Assembly: GCA_016782865.1 (NCBI GenBank)
Contig: JADHXR010000039.1
Span: forward strand, 1-49,252
Source of the DNA: Phycisphaerae bacterium
GTDB taxonomy: Bacteria; Planctomycetota; Phycisphaerae; Sedimentisphaerales; Anaerobacaceae
Length of the DNA stretch: 49,252 bases
Direction: 5' to 3'
The translations under genes were made by a program, and so were the position numbers. The notes beneath the pieces were generated by a model. That model was given only the letters and a program-made list of their open reading frames with translations. It did not search any database and was not told the DNA's origin. Positions 42,531 to 49,252 of this stretch are shown one piece after another (within the stretch, counting starts at the first letter, position 1; each line of letters opens with the position of its first letter).

Positions 42531-43421
42531 TCAAACCAAATCCAACATATGGTTCTTACATCCCCGGCGTGAACATATCTTCACTACACCGCCACCATGG
42601 ACGAGCATTGGCACCATTGGCGCCCTGCACATCGAACAATCTGATGTACACAGTATCTCCAGGCCACAGTGCGGACAATGGATTTTCACCACGGTATTGC
42701 CTGGGATGTCCAATTCCGCTGCAATATTGTGACTCCCATATAGACAGGAAAGCCTGAGCCAACCTTCTTCGTGGTCATGGGTAATATTCACCTTTATCGA
42801 TGGATAGCCATCGATGGGAAGAGTCTCGTCCATAAGGCTACGGTTGCAGTGAGGACAACTAACACTAATCGGGAAGATGCGTTTGTCCTTGCCTATCTCG
42901 GCGCTGTCGAATCCCTTGCGGGCCTCGTCCAGCAACTGACCAATCCTCGACGTTCTCACCTTCGAAAAATAGTGGCCGTCTATAACCACAACCGGCCCCA
43001 GCGCACAGGCACCTAAGCAGTTCACTGTCTCCAAAGTAAATTCCTTGTCGGGAGTCGTTTCTCCGGGCTTGATTCCGAGTTGGTGCTTCAGCTCTTCGAC
43101 AATTCTGGGCGCGCCCCGCACGTGGCAGGCTGTCCCAAGGCACGCACAGACAAGGTGCTTGCCCCTTGGCTTCAGGCTGAAGGAGCGATAGAAAGTGGCG
43201 ACGCCATATACGTCGACCAGAGAGCGCCGGCTTCTATCGCTCACTATTCTAAGGGCCTCTTCAGGAAGGTAGCCATATTCACCCTGGATCTCTTCGAGGA
43301 TGGCAATAAGGCCGCCTCTGTCTTCATTGTGTTTCTCGAGTATTCTCAAAATGTTCGTCACATCCACGTCTTCGCACACTTCGACGCGGTCGCTGCTTGA
43401 GGCAAAGGCTTCTTGCTTCAT
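42531..43421 (-). CDS. NuoE-like thioredoxin-fold [2Fe-2S] subunit with zinc-ribbon-like tail
   Basis: I take ATG 43421 (MKQEAFASSS), which follows GAGGAGT and lies one base after the preceding stop; a longer form from 43493 overlaps that gene. Residues ~20-165 match NuoE: EYGYLPEEALR, VYGVATFY-SF and Fe-S ligands CACLGTACHVRGA plus VNCLGACALGP. The remaining ~125 residues are extra: repeated CPHC pairs and a Cys-rich end (SDCSMCRAP, CSRRGCKNH) resembling zinc ribbons. This could be a docking module. It should pass electrons from the NuoF part of its partner. Confidence 0.88.
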   Translation of the reverse strand: MKQEAFASSSDRVEVCEDVDVTNILRILEKHNEDRGGLIAILEEIQGEYGYLPEEALRIVSDRSRRSLVDVYGVATFYRSFSLKPRGKHLVCACLGTACHVRGAPRIVEELKHQLGIKPGETTPDKEFTLETVNCLGACALGPVVVIDGHYFSKVRTSRIGQLLDEARKGFDSAEIGKDKRIFPISVSCPHCNRSLMDETLPIDGYPSIKVNITHDHEEGWLRLSCLYGSHNIAAELDIPGNTVVKIHCPHCGLEILCTSDCSMCRAPMVPMLVHGGGVVKICSRRGCKNHMLDLV

Positions 43422-43422
43422 T

Positions 43423-43713
43423 TCACTGATACTCCTCACAATGCCAGACACCGCCTTCGGCTTTTGGAAAGACACAGGTTTGGCGGTTTTCACAGTCGCG
43501 GCACAGCCCGATCAAGTTGCCTGACTCTTCAGTCGTAACGAACGATGCAGTCGGCTGCAGTTTATCCTCTTCGGTTTTTCTCTTGGCAGGGACACTCTCA
43601 ATCTCGAATTCCTCACAGTAAAACGATGGTCTTTGAGGGTCCCTTGGAAAAGTACACGTCGAAGCATGCCTGCATGTGGAGCATAAACGTGGATATATAG
43701 TATTGCTTGGCAT
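43423..43713 (-). CDS. Small protein with duplicated Cys motif, probable metal or Fe-S binder
   Basis: The 96-aa protein has two copies of a C-x2-C-x5-C-x-FP ... CEE(F/Y) unit: CSTCRHASTCTFP...YCEEFE and CRDCENRQTCVFP...HCEEYQ. Each could bind one zinc or Fe-S cluster. It starts at ATG behind TAAGGA and stops one base before the NuoE-like start, so it is the first gene of the operon and is translationally coupled. It sits ~30 bp behind the predicted transcription start of the -24/-12 promoter. Confidence 0.8.
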   Translation of the reverse strand: MPSNTIYPRLCSTCRHASTCTFPRDPQRPSFYCEEFEIESVPAKRKTEEDKLQPTASFVTTEESGNLIGLCRDCENRQTCVFPKAEGGVWHCEEYQ

Positions 43714-43755
43714 AACCTATTCCTTAAAATGTGTCGTCTTACGGCCCGCATACAC

Positions 43756-43770
43756 GCAAAAACCATGCCA
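43756..43770 (-). promoter_or_regulatory. Sigma-54 (-24/-12) promoter of the NADH/Fe-S operon
   Basis: On the minus strand TGGCATGGTTTTTGC has GG and GC separated by exactly 10 bp, as required for RpoN, and fits TGGCAC-N5-TTGC with one mismatch. Transcription would begin near 43744, ~30 bp before the Cys-motif gene. The gene for an NtrC-type activator lies directly upstream. Confidence 0.8.
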
Positions 43771-43854
43771 GCCGATTCACAACGCAGAAGAACAGATTCT
43801 TCCATGCGTTTAGGCGGCGGATGCCAGAAGAAAATGCCCGCCTAATTGGCAGAA

Positions 43855-43887
43855 AACGAAGACTTTCCGCGAAACAGTCTTTTCGTT
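43855..43887 (-). terminator. Hairpin downstream of the regulator gene
   Basis: On the minus strand AACGAAAAGACT pairs with AGTCTTCGTT around TTTCGCGGAA, then TTTTCTG follows. It is ~100 bp after the regulator stop and could end the two-component transcript before the sigma-54 promoter. Confidence 0.4.
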
Positions 43888-43932
43888 GAGGTTGCCTGGT
43901 GGCGTCGCCGCGTCTGAGCAGGGCAGGAGAAA

Positions 43933-43957
43933 CCGGTGGGGCATTTTGAACCACCGG
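43933..43957. promoter_or_regulatory. Dyad CCGGTGG-N11-CCACCGG, candidate activator site or terminator
   Basis: A perfect 7-bp inverted repeat stands ~165-185 bp upstream of the sigma-54 promoter, the usual distance for an enhancer bound by an NtrC-type protein. It is also 27 bp after the regulator stop and is followed on the minus strand by TTTCTCC, so it might be a weak terminator instead. Confidence 0.4.
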
Positions 43958-43983
43958 GTAGGATTTGGTCGGCACTCGAGGCC

Positions 43984-45336
43984 TCAGGAAGAAGGCTTCT
44001 CCATTTTCCTGAGCTTCTCCCGGAGCGTCTTGCGATTTATGCCGAGACTCTGTGCCGCAAGGGTTTTATTGCCCTCCACGCTTGATAGGACATTGCTAAT
44101 ATACTCGGCCTCCACGTGCGCCAGAGTCCGCGTCAGCCCCCTTTCTCGCAGGGCTGAGAAACGCATTAGAGTAGGCAAGTCGGGGACCTCGATAACATCC
44201 CCGTCAGTCATTACCACCAGGCGCTGAATGACGTTCTCAAGTTCTCTGACGTTCCCCGGCCAATTGTAACTCATCAGGCTTTGCAGAGCCTTGTCGGAAA
44301 AACAGAGAGGCGATCGGCCTGATTCAGCGGAAAACTTGGTCACGAAGTGATGGGCCAATAACAATATATCGTCGCCCCTTTCCCTAAGAGGCGGTATGAA
44401 TACGGTAATGACATTGAGGCGATAGAATAGATCCTCGCGGAAGAGTCCCTTTCTCACCAGGCCCTGTAGGTCTCTGTTGGTCGCAGCCAGAATTCTTACG
44501 TCCACCTTTCGTGATCGGTTCGACCCAACCATACAGACTTCCTTATCCTGCAGTACCCGGAGGAGTTTAACCTGCATGGCCAGACTCATATCGCTGACCT
44601 CGTCAAGAAAAATAGTGCCGCCGTCCGCGGCATGAAAGAAGCCGGCCCGGGATTCATCTGCTCCGGTGAAGGCTCCCTTTACATGTCCAAATAATTCGCT
44701 CTCAAGCAAAGCTTCAGGTATTCCGCCACAGTTTACGGGTACAAAAGGCGCCGAAGACCGGGGACCGCCGTAGTGGGTGGCTCGCGACACAAGTTCTTTG
44801 CCCGTACCACTTTCACCCGTTATCAGCACGGTGGCCGAAGTGGACGCAGCCTTGTTTATCGCGACAAAAACATCCCGCATTGCCTCTGAGTCCCCGATGA
44901 AACCCTTGTGCGTGGGAACCACGTGGCCCGGAGTCGCGTGCCCGGACCTTCGGAGCTTGAGTTTATCGAGAGCACGCTGAACAGCAGAAAGAAGTTCCTC
45001 GTCAGTGAAAGGTTTAGCAAGAAACTCTTCGGCACCGCTCTTGATCGCGTTGACGGCCCCTTCGATGGATGGATAACCTGTGATCATCATCACTTCAGTG
45101 TCTTTGAAGTTCTCCCGAACGTGCCTCACCAAATCCAGGCCGCTAACCTTTGGCATTTTAAGGTCCGTGATGACCAGGTCCAACGCCGCCCCTTCCAAGA
45201 TTTCGACTGCCTCAGCCACACCCGGCGCCGTGAAGACCCGGTATCCGGCCGCGCTTAGATTTCGCTGCAGCACCTCCAGCGTCGTTCCGGAGTCGTCAAC
45301 AATGAGAATGCGTTCGTTCGCCGGCGAAGATGACAT
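43984..45336 (-). CDS. NtrC-family sigma-54-dependent response regulator
   Basis: The 450-aa protein has three classic domains. Receiver 1-125: acidic pocket D14-D15 and phospho-acceptor Asp58 (ITDLKMP), with KPF at the end. AAA+ ~145-385: GESGTGKE (Walker A), the GAFTGA loop that touches sigma-54, and FLDEV (Walker B). C-terminal Fis-type helix-turn-helix: GNKTLAAQSLGINRKTLREK. It starts at ATG one base after the kinase stop, so it is paired with the kinase at 45338. It probably activates the -24/-12 promoter just downstream, switching on the NADH/Fe-S operon in response to a signal sensed by the kinase. Confidence 0.95.
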   Translation of the reverse strand: MSSSPANERILIVDDSGTTLEVLQRNLSAAGYRVFTAPGVAEAVEILEGAALDLVITDLKMPKVSGLDLVRHVRENFKDTEVMMITGYPSIEGAVNAIKSGAEEFLAKPFTDEELLSAVQRALDKLKLRRSGHATPGHVVPTHKGFIGDSEAMRDVFVAINKAASTSATVLITGESGTGKELVSRATHYGGPRSSAPFVPVNCGGIPEALLESELFGHVKGAFTGADESRAGFFHAADGGTIFLDEVSDMSLAMQVKLLRVLQDKEVCMVGSNRSRKVDVRILAATNRDLQGLVRKGLFREDLFYRLNVITVFIPPLRERGDDILLLAHHFVTKFSAESGRSPLCFSDKALQSLMSYNWPGNVRELENVIQRLVVMTDGDVIEVPDLPTLMRFSALRERGLTRTLAHVEAEYISNVLSSVEGNKTLAAQSLGINRKTLREKLRKMEKPSS

Positions 45337-45337
45337 A

Positions 45338-46477
45338 TCAAGTGTGTTCCTCCGTATCCTCCGGTTCCCCTATGGGCAGCCGGACTTCAAAACGAGTGCC
45401 GGAGCCGACTTTGCTCTCAACTTCAATTGAGCCGTCATGTGCTGTGACAATGCCATGAACCACCGGAAGGCCCAAGCCGGTCCCCTGACCAACGTCTTTT
45501 GTTGTAAAGAACGGAACAAATATCTTCTCGATAACCTCCTTGCTCATACCGGCGCCGGTGTCCTCCACAATCAGGTGCACACTGTGGTCACAAAATCGTG
45601 TTCGGACCATGATCCTCCCCGCTCCGCACATCACTTGCAGGGCGTTGACAACCAAATTGACCACGACCTGACTCAACTGAGCACCATCGGCCGTGATTTC
45701 AGGAAGGTTAGGGCACAATACTTGACCCAGTTCAATACCTTCTTTGGCGCAGCGGGCCTCAAGTAAGTAGAGACCGTCCTGAACTACCTGATTGAGGTTA
45801 ACCCTGGCTTTCTTCGGCGGCCTTTGCCGAGCGAAGACCAGGAGCTTTTGTATAATTTCCCGTGCCTGCAAAGAGGCTGCTTCTATCTTTTCAATATCAT
45901 TCGCTACCCGAGTCGGAACTTCAGAGCACTTTTTCGCTAGCTGCGCAAACCCCAGAATATTTGCCAAGGGTTCATTCAACTCGTGCGCTACTCCGGCCGC
46001 AAGCATGCCAATGGTGGCCAGTCGATCAGCGTGTCGAAGTTGAGCGTACAGATTCAATTTGTCCTCTTCTGCCTGTCGGCGCTCGATGATTAGCGCTATC
46101 TGTCGGGACGCTTCGTCAATCAGATTCCGCTCTTCTTTGAGAAATGGCCCCTCATCAATTTCGGGCTTCTGTTCTGTGTACACTATTTCAACAGACCCCC
46201 TCGGCTGGCCGCCTACTACTATGTCCGCAGTCTGTTTTTGACCGGTCTCTTGGAATTCCGCTGTTTGGTACACAGTGCCGTCCAGCGTGATTCGGGGCGA
46301 GGCTATCTCAGGATACTGCCAAGCGGAAGGCAGCAGTTCAACAACGCCTTGGAGGACTTCTTCAAGGGATATGCCGGGGCGCCCTGCAATCTGCGCAATA
46401 CCGTAAAGGCAAGTTAGCTCTTTAACACGCTCGCGTAGTGCCAGCTTCTCGGAGTAAGACAATTGATTCTTCGCCAT
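45338..46477 (-). CDS. Soluble histidine kinase with GAF-like sensor domain
   Basis: The 379-aa protein starts at ATG behind GGAGACTCTG. Residues ~20-130 look like a GAF-type sensor (LTCLYGIAQIAGRPGISLEE... VGGQPRGSVEIVY). The kinase core has His165 in GVAHELNEPLANI, the N box VVNLVVNAL, G1 EDTGAGM, F box FVPFFTTK and G2 GTGLGLPVV. No membrane helix is present, so it senses an internal signal such as redox or metabolite state. It is cotranscribed with the regulator, one base apart. Confidence 0.93.
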   Translation of the reverse strand: MAKNQLSYSEKLALRERVKELTCLYGIAQIAGRPGISLEEVLQGVVELLPSAWQYPEIASPRITLDGTVYQTAEFQETGQKQTADIVVGGQPRGSVEIVYTEQKPEIDEGPFLKEERNLIDEASRQIALIIERRQAEEDKLNLYAQLRHADRLATIGMLAAGVAHELNEPLANILGFAQLAKKCSEVPTRVANDIEKIEAASLQAREIIQKLLVFARQRPPKKARVNLNQVVQDGLYLLEARCAKEGIELGQVLCPNLPEITADGAQLSQVVVNLVVNALQVMCGAGRIMVRTRFCDHSVHLIVEDTGAGMSKEVIEKIFVPFFTTKDVGQGTGLGLPVVHGIVTAHDGSIEVESKVGSGTRFEVRLPIGEPEDTEEHT

Positions 46478-46761
46478 CAGAGTCTCCGTACATCCGGAAG
46501 ACGGCAGAGTAAGGCACCTCTGCTCTGTCTTCCTCGGGCATGATTGTATCTCGCGTAAGCGCTGGTTGTCAATGCGAACAATACAGGCTTTTTGGACGAC
46601 AGCTGCTGAAGAGAACAGTTGGACAGCATAGACTCAGAACACAACGGCCTTTACTCTCACCATCTCGTCAAATCACGGAAGAAAACATATCTGCAAAATC
46701 GAACGCCGATCACGCGACATTTTCTCCTTGGAGCACGTACTTTCTACTGCTTTCAATCACC
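46478..46761. other. Intergenic stretch upstream of the kinase gene
   Basis: No supported gene is seen. It should carry the promoter of the two-component pair, but I could not place clear -35/-10 or -24/-12 boxes. Confidence 0.35.
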
Positions 46762-47178
46762 CTACCTGACCGCATCACGGACTCTATCATGATTGATCCA
46801 GTGCTTCAGAGGCGCTCGATTGCTGTCGCTGGTATGATGCACAGCCTTTAGAAAATTGCCTCTTGGAAGAGAGGTGAGCTTACCTGAATCGATCTTGTCA
46901 TCTTTATCTCCTTCACAGGTTATCAATCTGTTGCGGCGAGGCTCGGAGACAGTGAATTTGTCAACCTTTTCGTTGAGGTTGCGATAGAGCCAGCCGGACA
47001 TAGGTCCTTCTTCCATGGCAAATACATTCTTACCCTGAAACGAATTAAGGACCGTGCTGATCGCGGGCACGGTAGTCGGCACTGAATATCTTGCCACGAT
47101 TCTACCTCTTTGTTCAATTGCCAGCTCTGTGTTGTTGCTAGGCAGCTTTGCTGTTGAACTCACGTTTGTAGATAGCAT
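46762..47178 (-). pseudogene. IS110-family transposase N-terminal fragment
   Basis: The 138-residue minus frame reads GRIVARYSVPTT, AMEEGPMSGWLYRNL, VSEPRRNRLI and GDKDDKIDSGKLTSL, followed by LKAVHH: the N-terminal DEDD catalytic region of IS110/IS1111-type transposases. The rest of the ~340-aa enzyme is gone; the frame ends in an unrelated tail. Dead element. Confidence 0.75.
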
Positions 47179-47376
47179 AGCTCATGACGGAGAATATCAA
47201 TGTCGGCGCTGGTCCACCGACGGTGGACTAATCCACGTATATCAGACTGATTAGTCATTCAGAGAGCGAACGAATACGGCACAACCGGCGGGCTCATGAC
47301 TGTCACTACCTGCCGTGTTGCACTTCGCATGTTAATGCGCCTCCGTGGATAACGCGTGCGGGCGGAATAGAGGAAA

Positions 47377-47397
47377 GGCCGGGCACGAGGCCCGGCC
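47377..47397. repeat. Perfect GC-rich hairpin
   Basis: GGCCGGGC and GCCCGGCC enclose ACGAG. Hairpins of this type recur in intergenic regions of many bacteria. No T run follows on either strand. The gap 47179-47520 holds nothing else I can support. Confidence 0.5.
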
Positions 47398-47520
47398 CTA
47401 CCCATGGTGGAACCCCTTTTGCGCGGGCATTTGAGACTCAACTCGTGATGACAGACAACCCTTTATCATGCAAGGGGCTCTTTCGGCGCACCTGTGCCGC
47501 CCGGCTCGTCAGGACTATGA

Positions 47521-48222
47521 CTACAGGTCAAAATTCCCTGCCGCTTCAGGCTGAAACAGCAACTTATCAACTCTGATGTTGCCGTCCAGCTCATCGCCGA
47601 CACGCCGCCCGAAGATAGACAATCCGATGGGTGTCACGATCGCTGCCCGCAATGGCTCGATAGCCGCGTCAGACTTCGCGTCGCTGGGGAAAACCAGTGT
47701 GACCACCATATCTTCGTGACTTCGAGAATCCTTCAGTCGCACTCTCGAATTCATTGTGACCACATCATCCGGGATTTCTTGCGGGGCGACGATGTCGCCG
47801 TTCTCGAGCAGGTTCTCGAGTTGTTTCCATTGGCCCTGCAACTCCACTCCGGGCGGCTTGGTGGTTACCAGCAGGCAGCGTAGCCGCACAAAATCGAACT
47901 CCGTAATCTGAAGCCTGCTGCCAGGAACCTTCGGCGAGGTCCGCGGCGCGCTCGCAGAAGAAGAAGCGGATAGCCTGATCCTCCTGTCATCGCAGAAGCT
48001 TTGCAGTCTGCGTTCGAGCAGCCGCCACTGGTGCTCGGACAAACCGCCGGCAAATACCTTGCCCGGAGCCATGAAAAAGATTGGATGCGGGTCTTTCGTA
48101 TGCAAGGTGGGCAGGCATTCCAGCTTCTTCTTCCACCAGCAAAGATGGTAGTACCGCCCCTCATCGAGCGGGCGTTTACGGATAGCCTCGTTTGCGATTC
48201 GCTGCAATTCTTCCGAAGTCAT
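47521..48222 (-). CDS. Rnk/GreA C-terminal-domain protein with an added N-terminal domain
   Basis: ATG 48222 follows AAAGGAGATTTGAC and gives 233 aa. The C-terminal ~125 residues match Rnk and the GreA/GreB C-terminal domain: MNSRVRLKDSRSHEDMVVTL, VFPSDA, VTPIGLSIFGRRVGDELD and VDKLLFQPEAAGNFDL. Members bind in the RNA polymerase secondary channel. Rnk itself is ~135 aa; the extra N-terminal ~100 residues (YYHLCWWKKKLECLPT, SEHQWRLLERRLQSF) are unrecognised. A hairpin with a U tract lies in front of the gene. Confidence 0.82.
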   Translation of the reverse strand: MTSEELQRIANEAIRKRPLDEGRYYHLCWWKKKLECLPTLHTKDPHPIFFMAPGKVFAGGLSEHQWRLLERRLQSFCDDRRIRLSASSSASAPRTSPKVPGSRLQITEFDFVRLRCLLVTTKPPGVELQGQWKQLENLLENGDIVAPQEIPDDVVTMNSRVRLKDSRSHEDMVVTLVFPSDAKSDAAIEPLRAAIVTPIGLSIFGRRVGDELDGNIRVDKLLFQPEAAGNFDL

Positions 48223-48250
48223 GTCAAATCTCCTTTTTCGTTCCGTCCAG

Positions 48251-48282
48251 ACAATAAAAAAGGCCGGCATCCAGCGCCGGCC
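48251..48282 (-). terminator. Strong rho-independent terminator in front of the Rnk-like gene
   Basis: On the minus strand GGCCGGC-GCTGGAT-GCCGGCC is followed by TTTTTTATTG. The U tract ends ~30 bp before the Rnk-like start codon. It could stop transcription from upstream or act as an attenuator in the gene's own leader. Confidence 0.8.
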
Positions 48283-48695
48283 ACAGTTCGCAAAGCAACG
48301 GCCGGCGCGTCAGGGAACCGACGTACCGAACAACAAACGGTAGAATGCGGAGAAACGAGCATTCGCCAGCCTGCTCGTAACGCTTGGAATGTGGAATGGG
48401 CACCCCCGCACGAACGGGTGGTTCTGGGTATCAACGTTTCGCAGCCAATGTCTCATTTCAAGCCTGGACCAATCCACTGCTCATTTTTGCCATTGCGCAC
48501 ATCCATGTGCCCGACAGTAAACGTATGCCCTATCCATCAACCGGCGCGCAAGAAGAACCTGAGAATGGCTTTTCTCTTGGCCGGCATTTCCCATATGAGT
48601 TCATAAACAGTACTCCTACACGCTATGTCCTTCATAATAGCACAAATGCGGTTCGATTTCAACGCCTCTGACCATTGACTCGGCCAACATTCCTG
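48283..48695. other. Intergenic stretch without a recognisable gene
   Basis: No supported ORF is seen on either strand; overlapping frames lack ribosome binding sites and family-like sequence. It may contain the promoter of the unit that the hairpin ends. Confidence 0.35.
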
Positions 48696-48830
48696 TCAGA
48701 AAGGCCCGAAAACACGCCAATTCGTTGAAAATCCAACATTATCAGTCTGAAAAAGGGCTTTGCGTTCATTACCACGTATGGTGACATGGTAAACTGCGCC
48801 TTCATATTCGATACGAATAGGTATAGCCAT
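48696..48830 (-). pseudogene. REP-associated tyrosine transposase (RAYT) N-terminal fragment
   Basis: The frame from ATG 48830 reads IPIRIEYEGAVYHVTIRGNE then RKALFQTD, the well-known opening of IS200-like Y1 transposases of the RAYT group, including HVT-RGN. After ~30 residues similarity stops and TGA ends the frame at codon 45. The catalytic Tyr is lost. Confidence 0.75.
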
Positions 48831-48945
48831 AGGCACACGTTAGCAGAAGTTAGCTTTTTGTCAACCCTTAAGGAAAATGGAAAGGTCTGGTACTTGTGAA
48901 TATCTGTCAAGATGCGCGGCCGCTGAGTCATCCCCAGTGTTGCTT

Positions 48946-49244
48946 TACGTGTCACGCCTTTGAGCCTCCAAGAGGTATTTGAGGCCGGGCAGTGAAGGAA
49001 ATTGCATCGGGGACACAGTAGGGCCAGAGTACCAGGAATAAATCAATAGAAAAATAAAATAAATTTTGAGACAAGAATTCCCCTGATCTCGCATTGAGGC
49101 GAGATTCGTTTTAGCCATCCAAGTGATGTATGTCCCGTCAGCAGAAACATGATTGAGGTGCGGCGTAGCTGGTGGCGAAACCTGTCCATAGAGCCCGACT
49201 GTGGCAGGCTGGTTTACAGGATCTTTAGGATTGAAATACCTTAC
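48946..49244 (-). other. Unexplained open frame at the window edge
   Basis: The minus frame from ~49244 to TAA at 48946 reads like protein at first: RYFNPKDPVNQPATVGLYGQ, then PHLNHVSADGTYITWMAK. No start codon precedes it and an in-frame TAG stands at its 5' end, so it is probably a broken gene or a piece whose remainder lies outside. No family is recognised. Confidence 0.3.
49086..49113 (+). terminator. Possible hairpin terminator
   Basis: ATCTCGC / GCGAGAT (49086-49092, 49099-49105) with a 6-nt loop, followed by TCGTTTTA. No + strand gene close enough upstream was found, so its role is unclear. Confidence 0.3.
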
Positions 49245-49252
49245 CTAAGATC

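Noticed and set aside
36948..43713. [FeFe]-hydrogenase or complex I operon
   Set aside because: The NuoE/F/G-like subunits suggested this, but no H-cluster domain, no membrane subunits and no large NuoG domain are present; the GltD fusion and GltB-like protein point elsewhere.
1..49252. CRISPR array
   Set aside because: No set of short direct repeats with regular spacers was found on reading through; the repeats present are few, long and dispersed.

Overview
The window looks like a stretch of chromosome from a bacterium of the Planctomycetota, probably close to the Phycisphaerae, and probably an anaerobe. This is an inference from gene content. The signs are a secreted gingipain-like/beta-helix protein with the wording typical of those genomes, a DUF5916-type outer-membrane protein, a Tat-exported beta-propeller, a eukaryotic-type hexokinase, sigma-54 control, and an oxygen-sensitive-looking NADH/Fe-S operon. 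No rRNA, replication gene or CRISPR array is visible.

Region 1 (about 1-10 kb, + strand) is a patchy, AT-richer accessory island. It holds two large DUF4157 (HExxH) proteins of the kind associated with extracellular contractile injection systems (eCIS). They share a near-identical head and 5' leader but have unrelated C-terminal payloads. A third head is cut off after 31 codons. Beside them lie two copies of an alpha/beta-hydrolase cassette (one frameshifted), a probable HNH-like nuclease toxin, and a group II intron reverse-transcriptase scar. No injection-system structural gene is present, so the injector, if any, lies elsewhere.

Region 2 (10-21 kb, + strand) holds a lipoprotein/113-aa protein/KAP P-loop NTPase set. 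It then carries a cytosolic-looking subtilase with a P domain, a metallophosphoesterase interrupted by one in-frame TGA, a metallo-beta-lactamase-fold hydrolase, a cupin-like protein and two small membrane proteins.

Region 3 (21-31 kb, + strand) has higher GC and reads as core or secretory content. It contains a Tat beta-propeller, the gingipain-like/beta-helix protein, a lipoprotein overlapping galE, a eukaryotic-type hexokinase, a ROK sugar kinase, the decayed 3' end of a phosphofructokinase gene and a SIS-domain sugar isomerase. Together these suggest hexose and amino-sugar phosphate handling. A roughly 170-bp imperfect palindrome separates this from the convergent region 4.

Region 4 (31-35 kb, - strand) holds a secreted endonuclease/exonuclease/phosphatase-fold protein, larE, tRNA-Thr(CGU) and a DUF5916-like outer-membrane protein. 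The next kilobase contains a dispersed repeat and an IS21 scar.

Region 5 (36-46.5 kb, - strand) is the most striking unit. A histidine kinase and an NtrC-type regulator lie upstream of a well-formed -24/-12 promoter. That promoter precedes five genes: a duplicated Cys-motif protein, a NuoE-like protein with an added zinc-ribbon-like tail, a NuoF-GltD fusion of 1079 aa, a NuoG/HoxU-like Fe-S protein, and an FMN-binding GltB-like protein lacking the glutaminase domain. The set resembles a flavin-based electron-bifurcating NADH/NADPH/ferredoxin complex joined to a glutamate-synthase-like flavoprotein.

Region 6 (46.5-49.25 kb) contains remnants of IS110 and REP-associated (RAYT) transposases, an Rnk/GreA-C-like protein preceded by a strong hairpin-U-tract, and an unexplained open stretch at the window edge.
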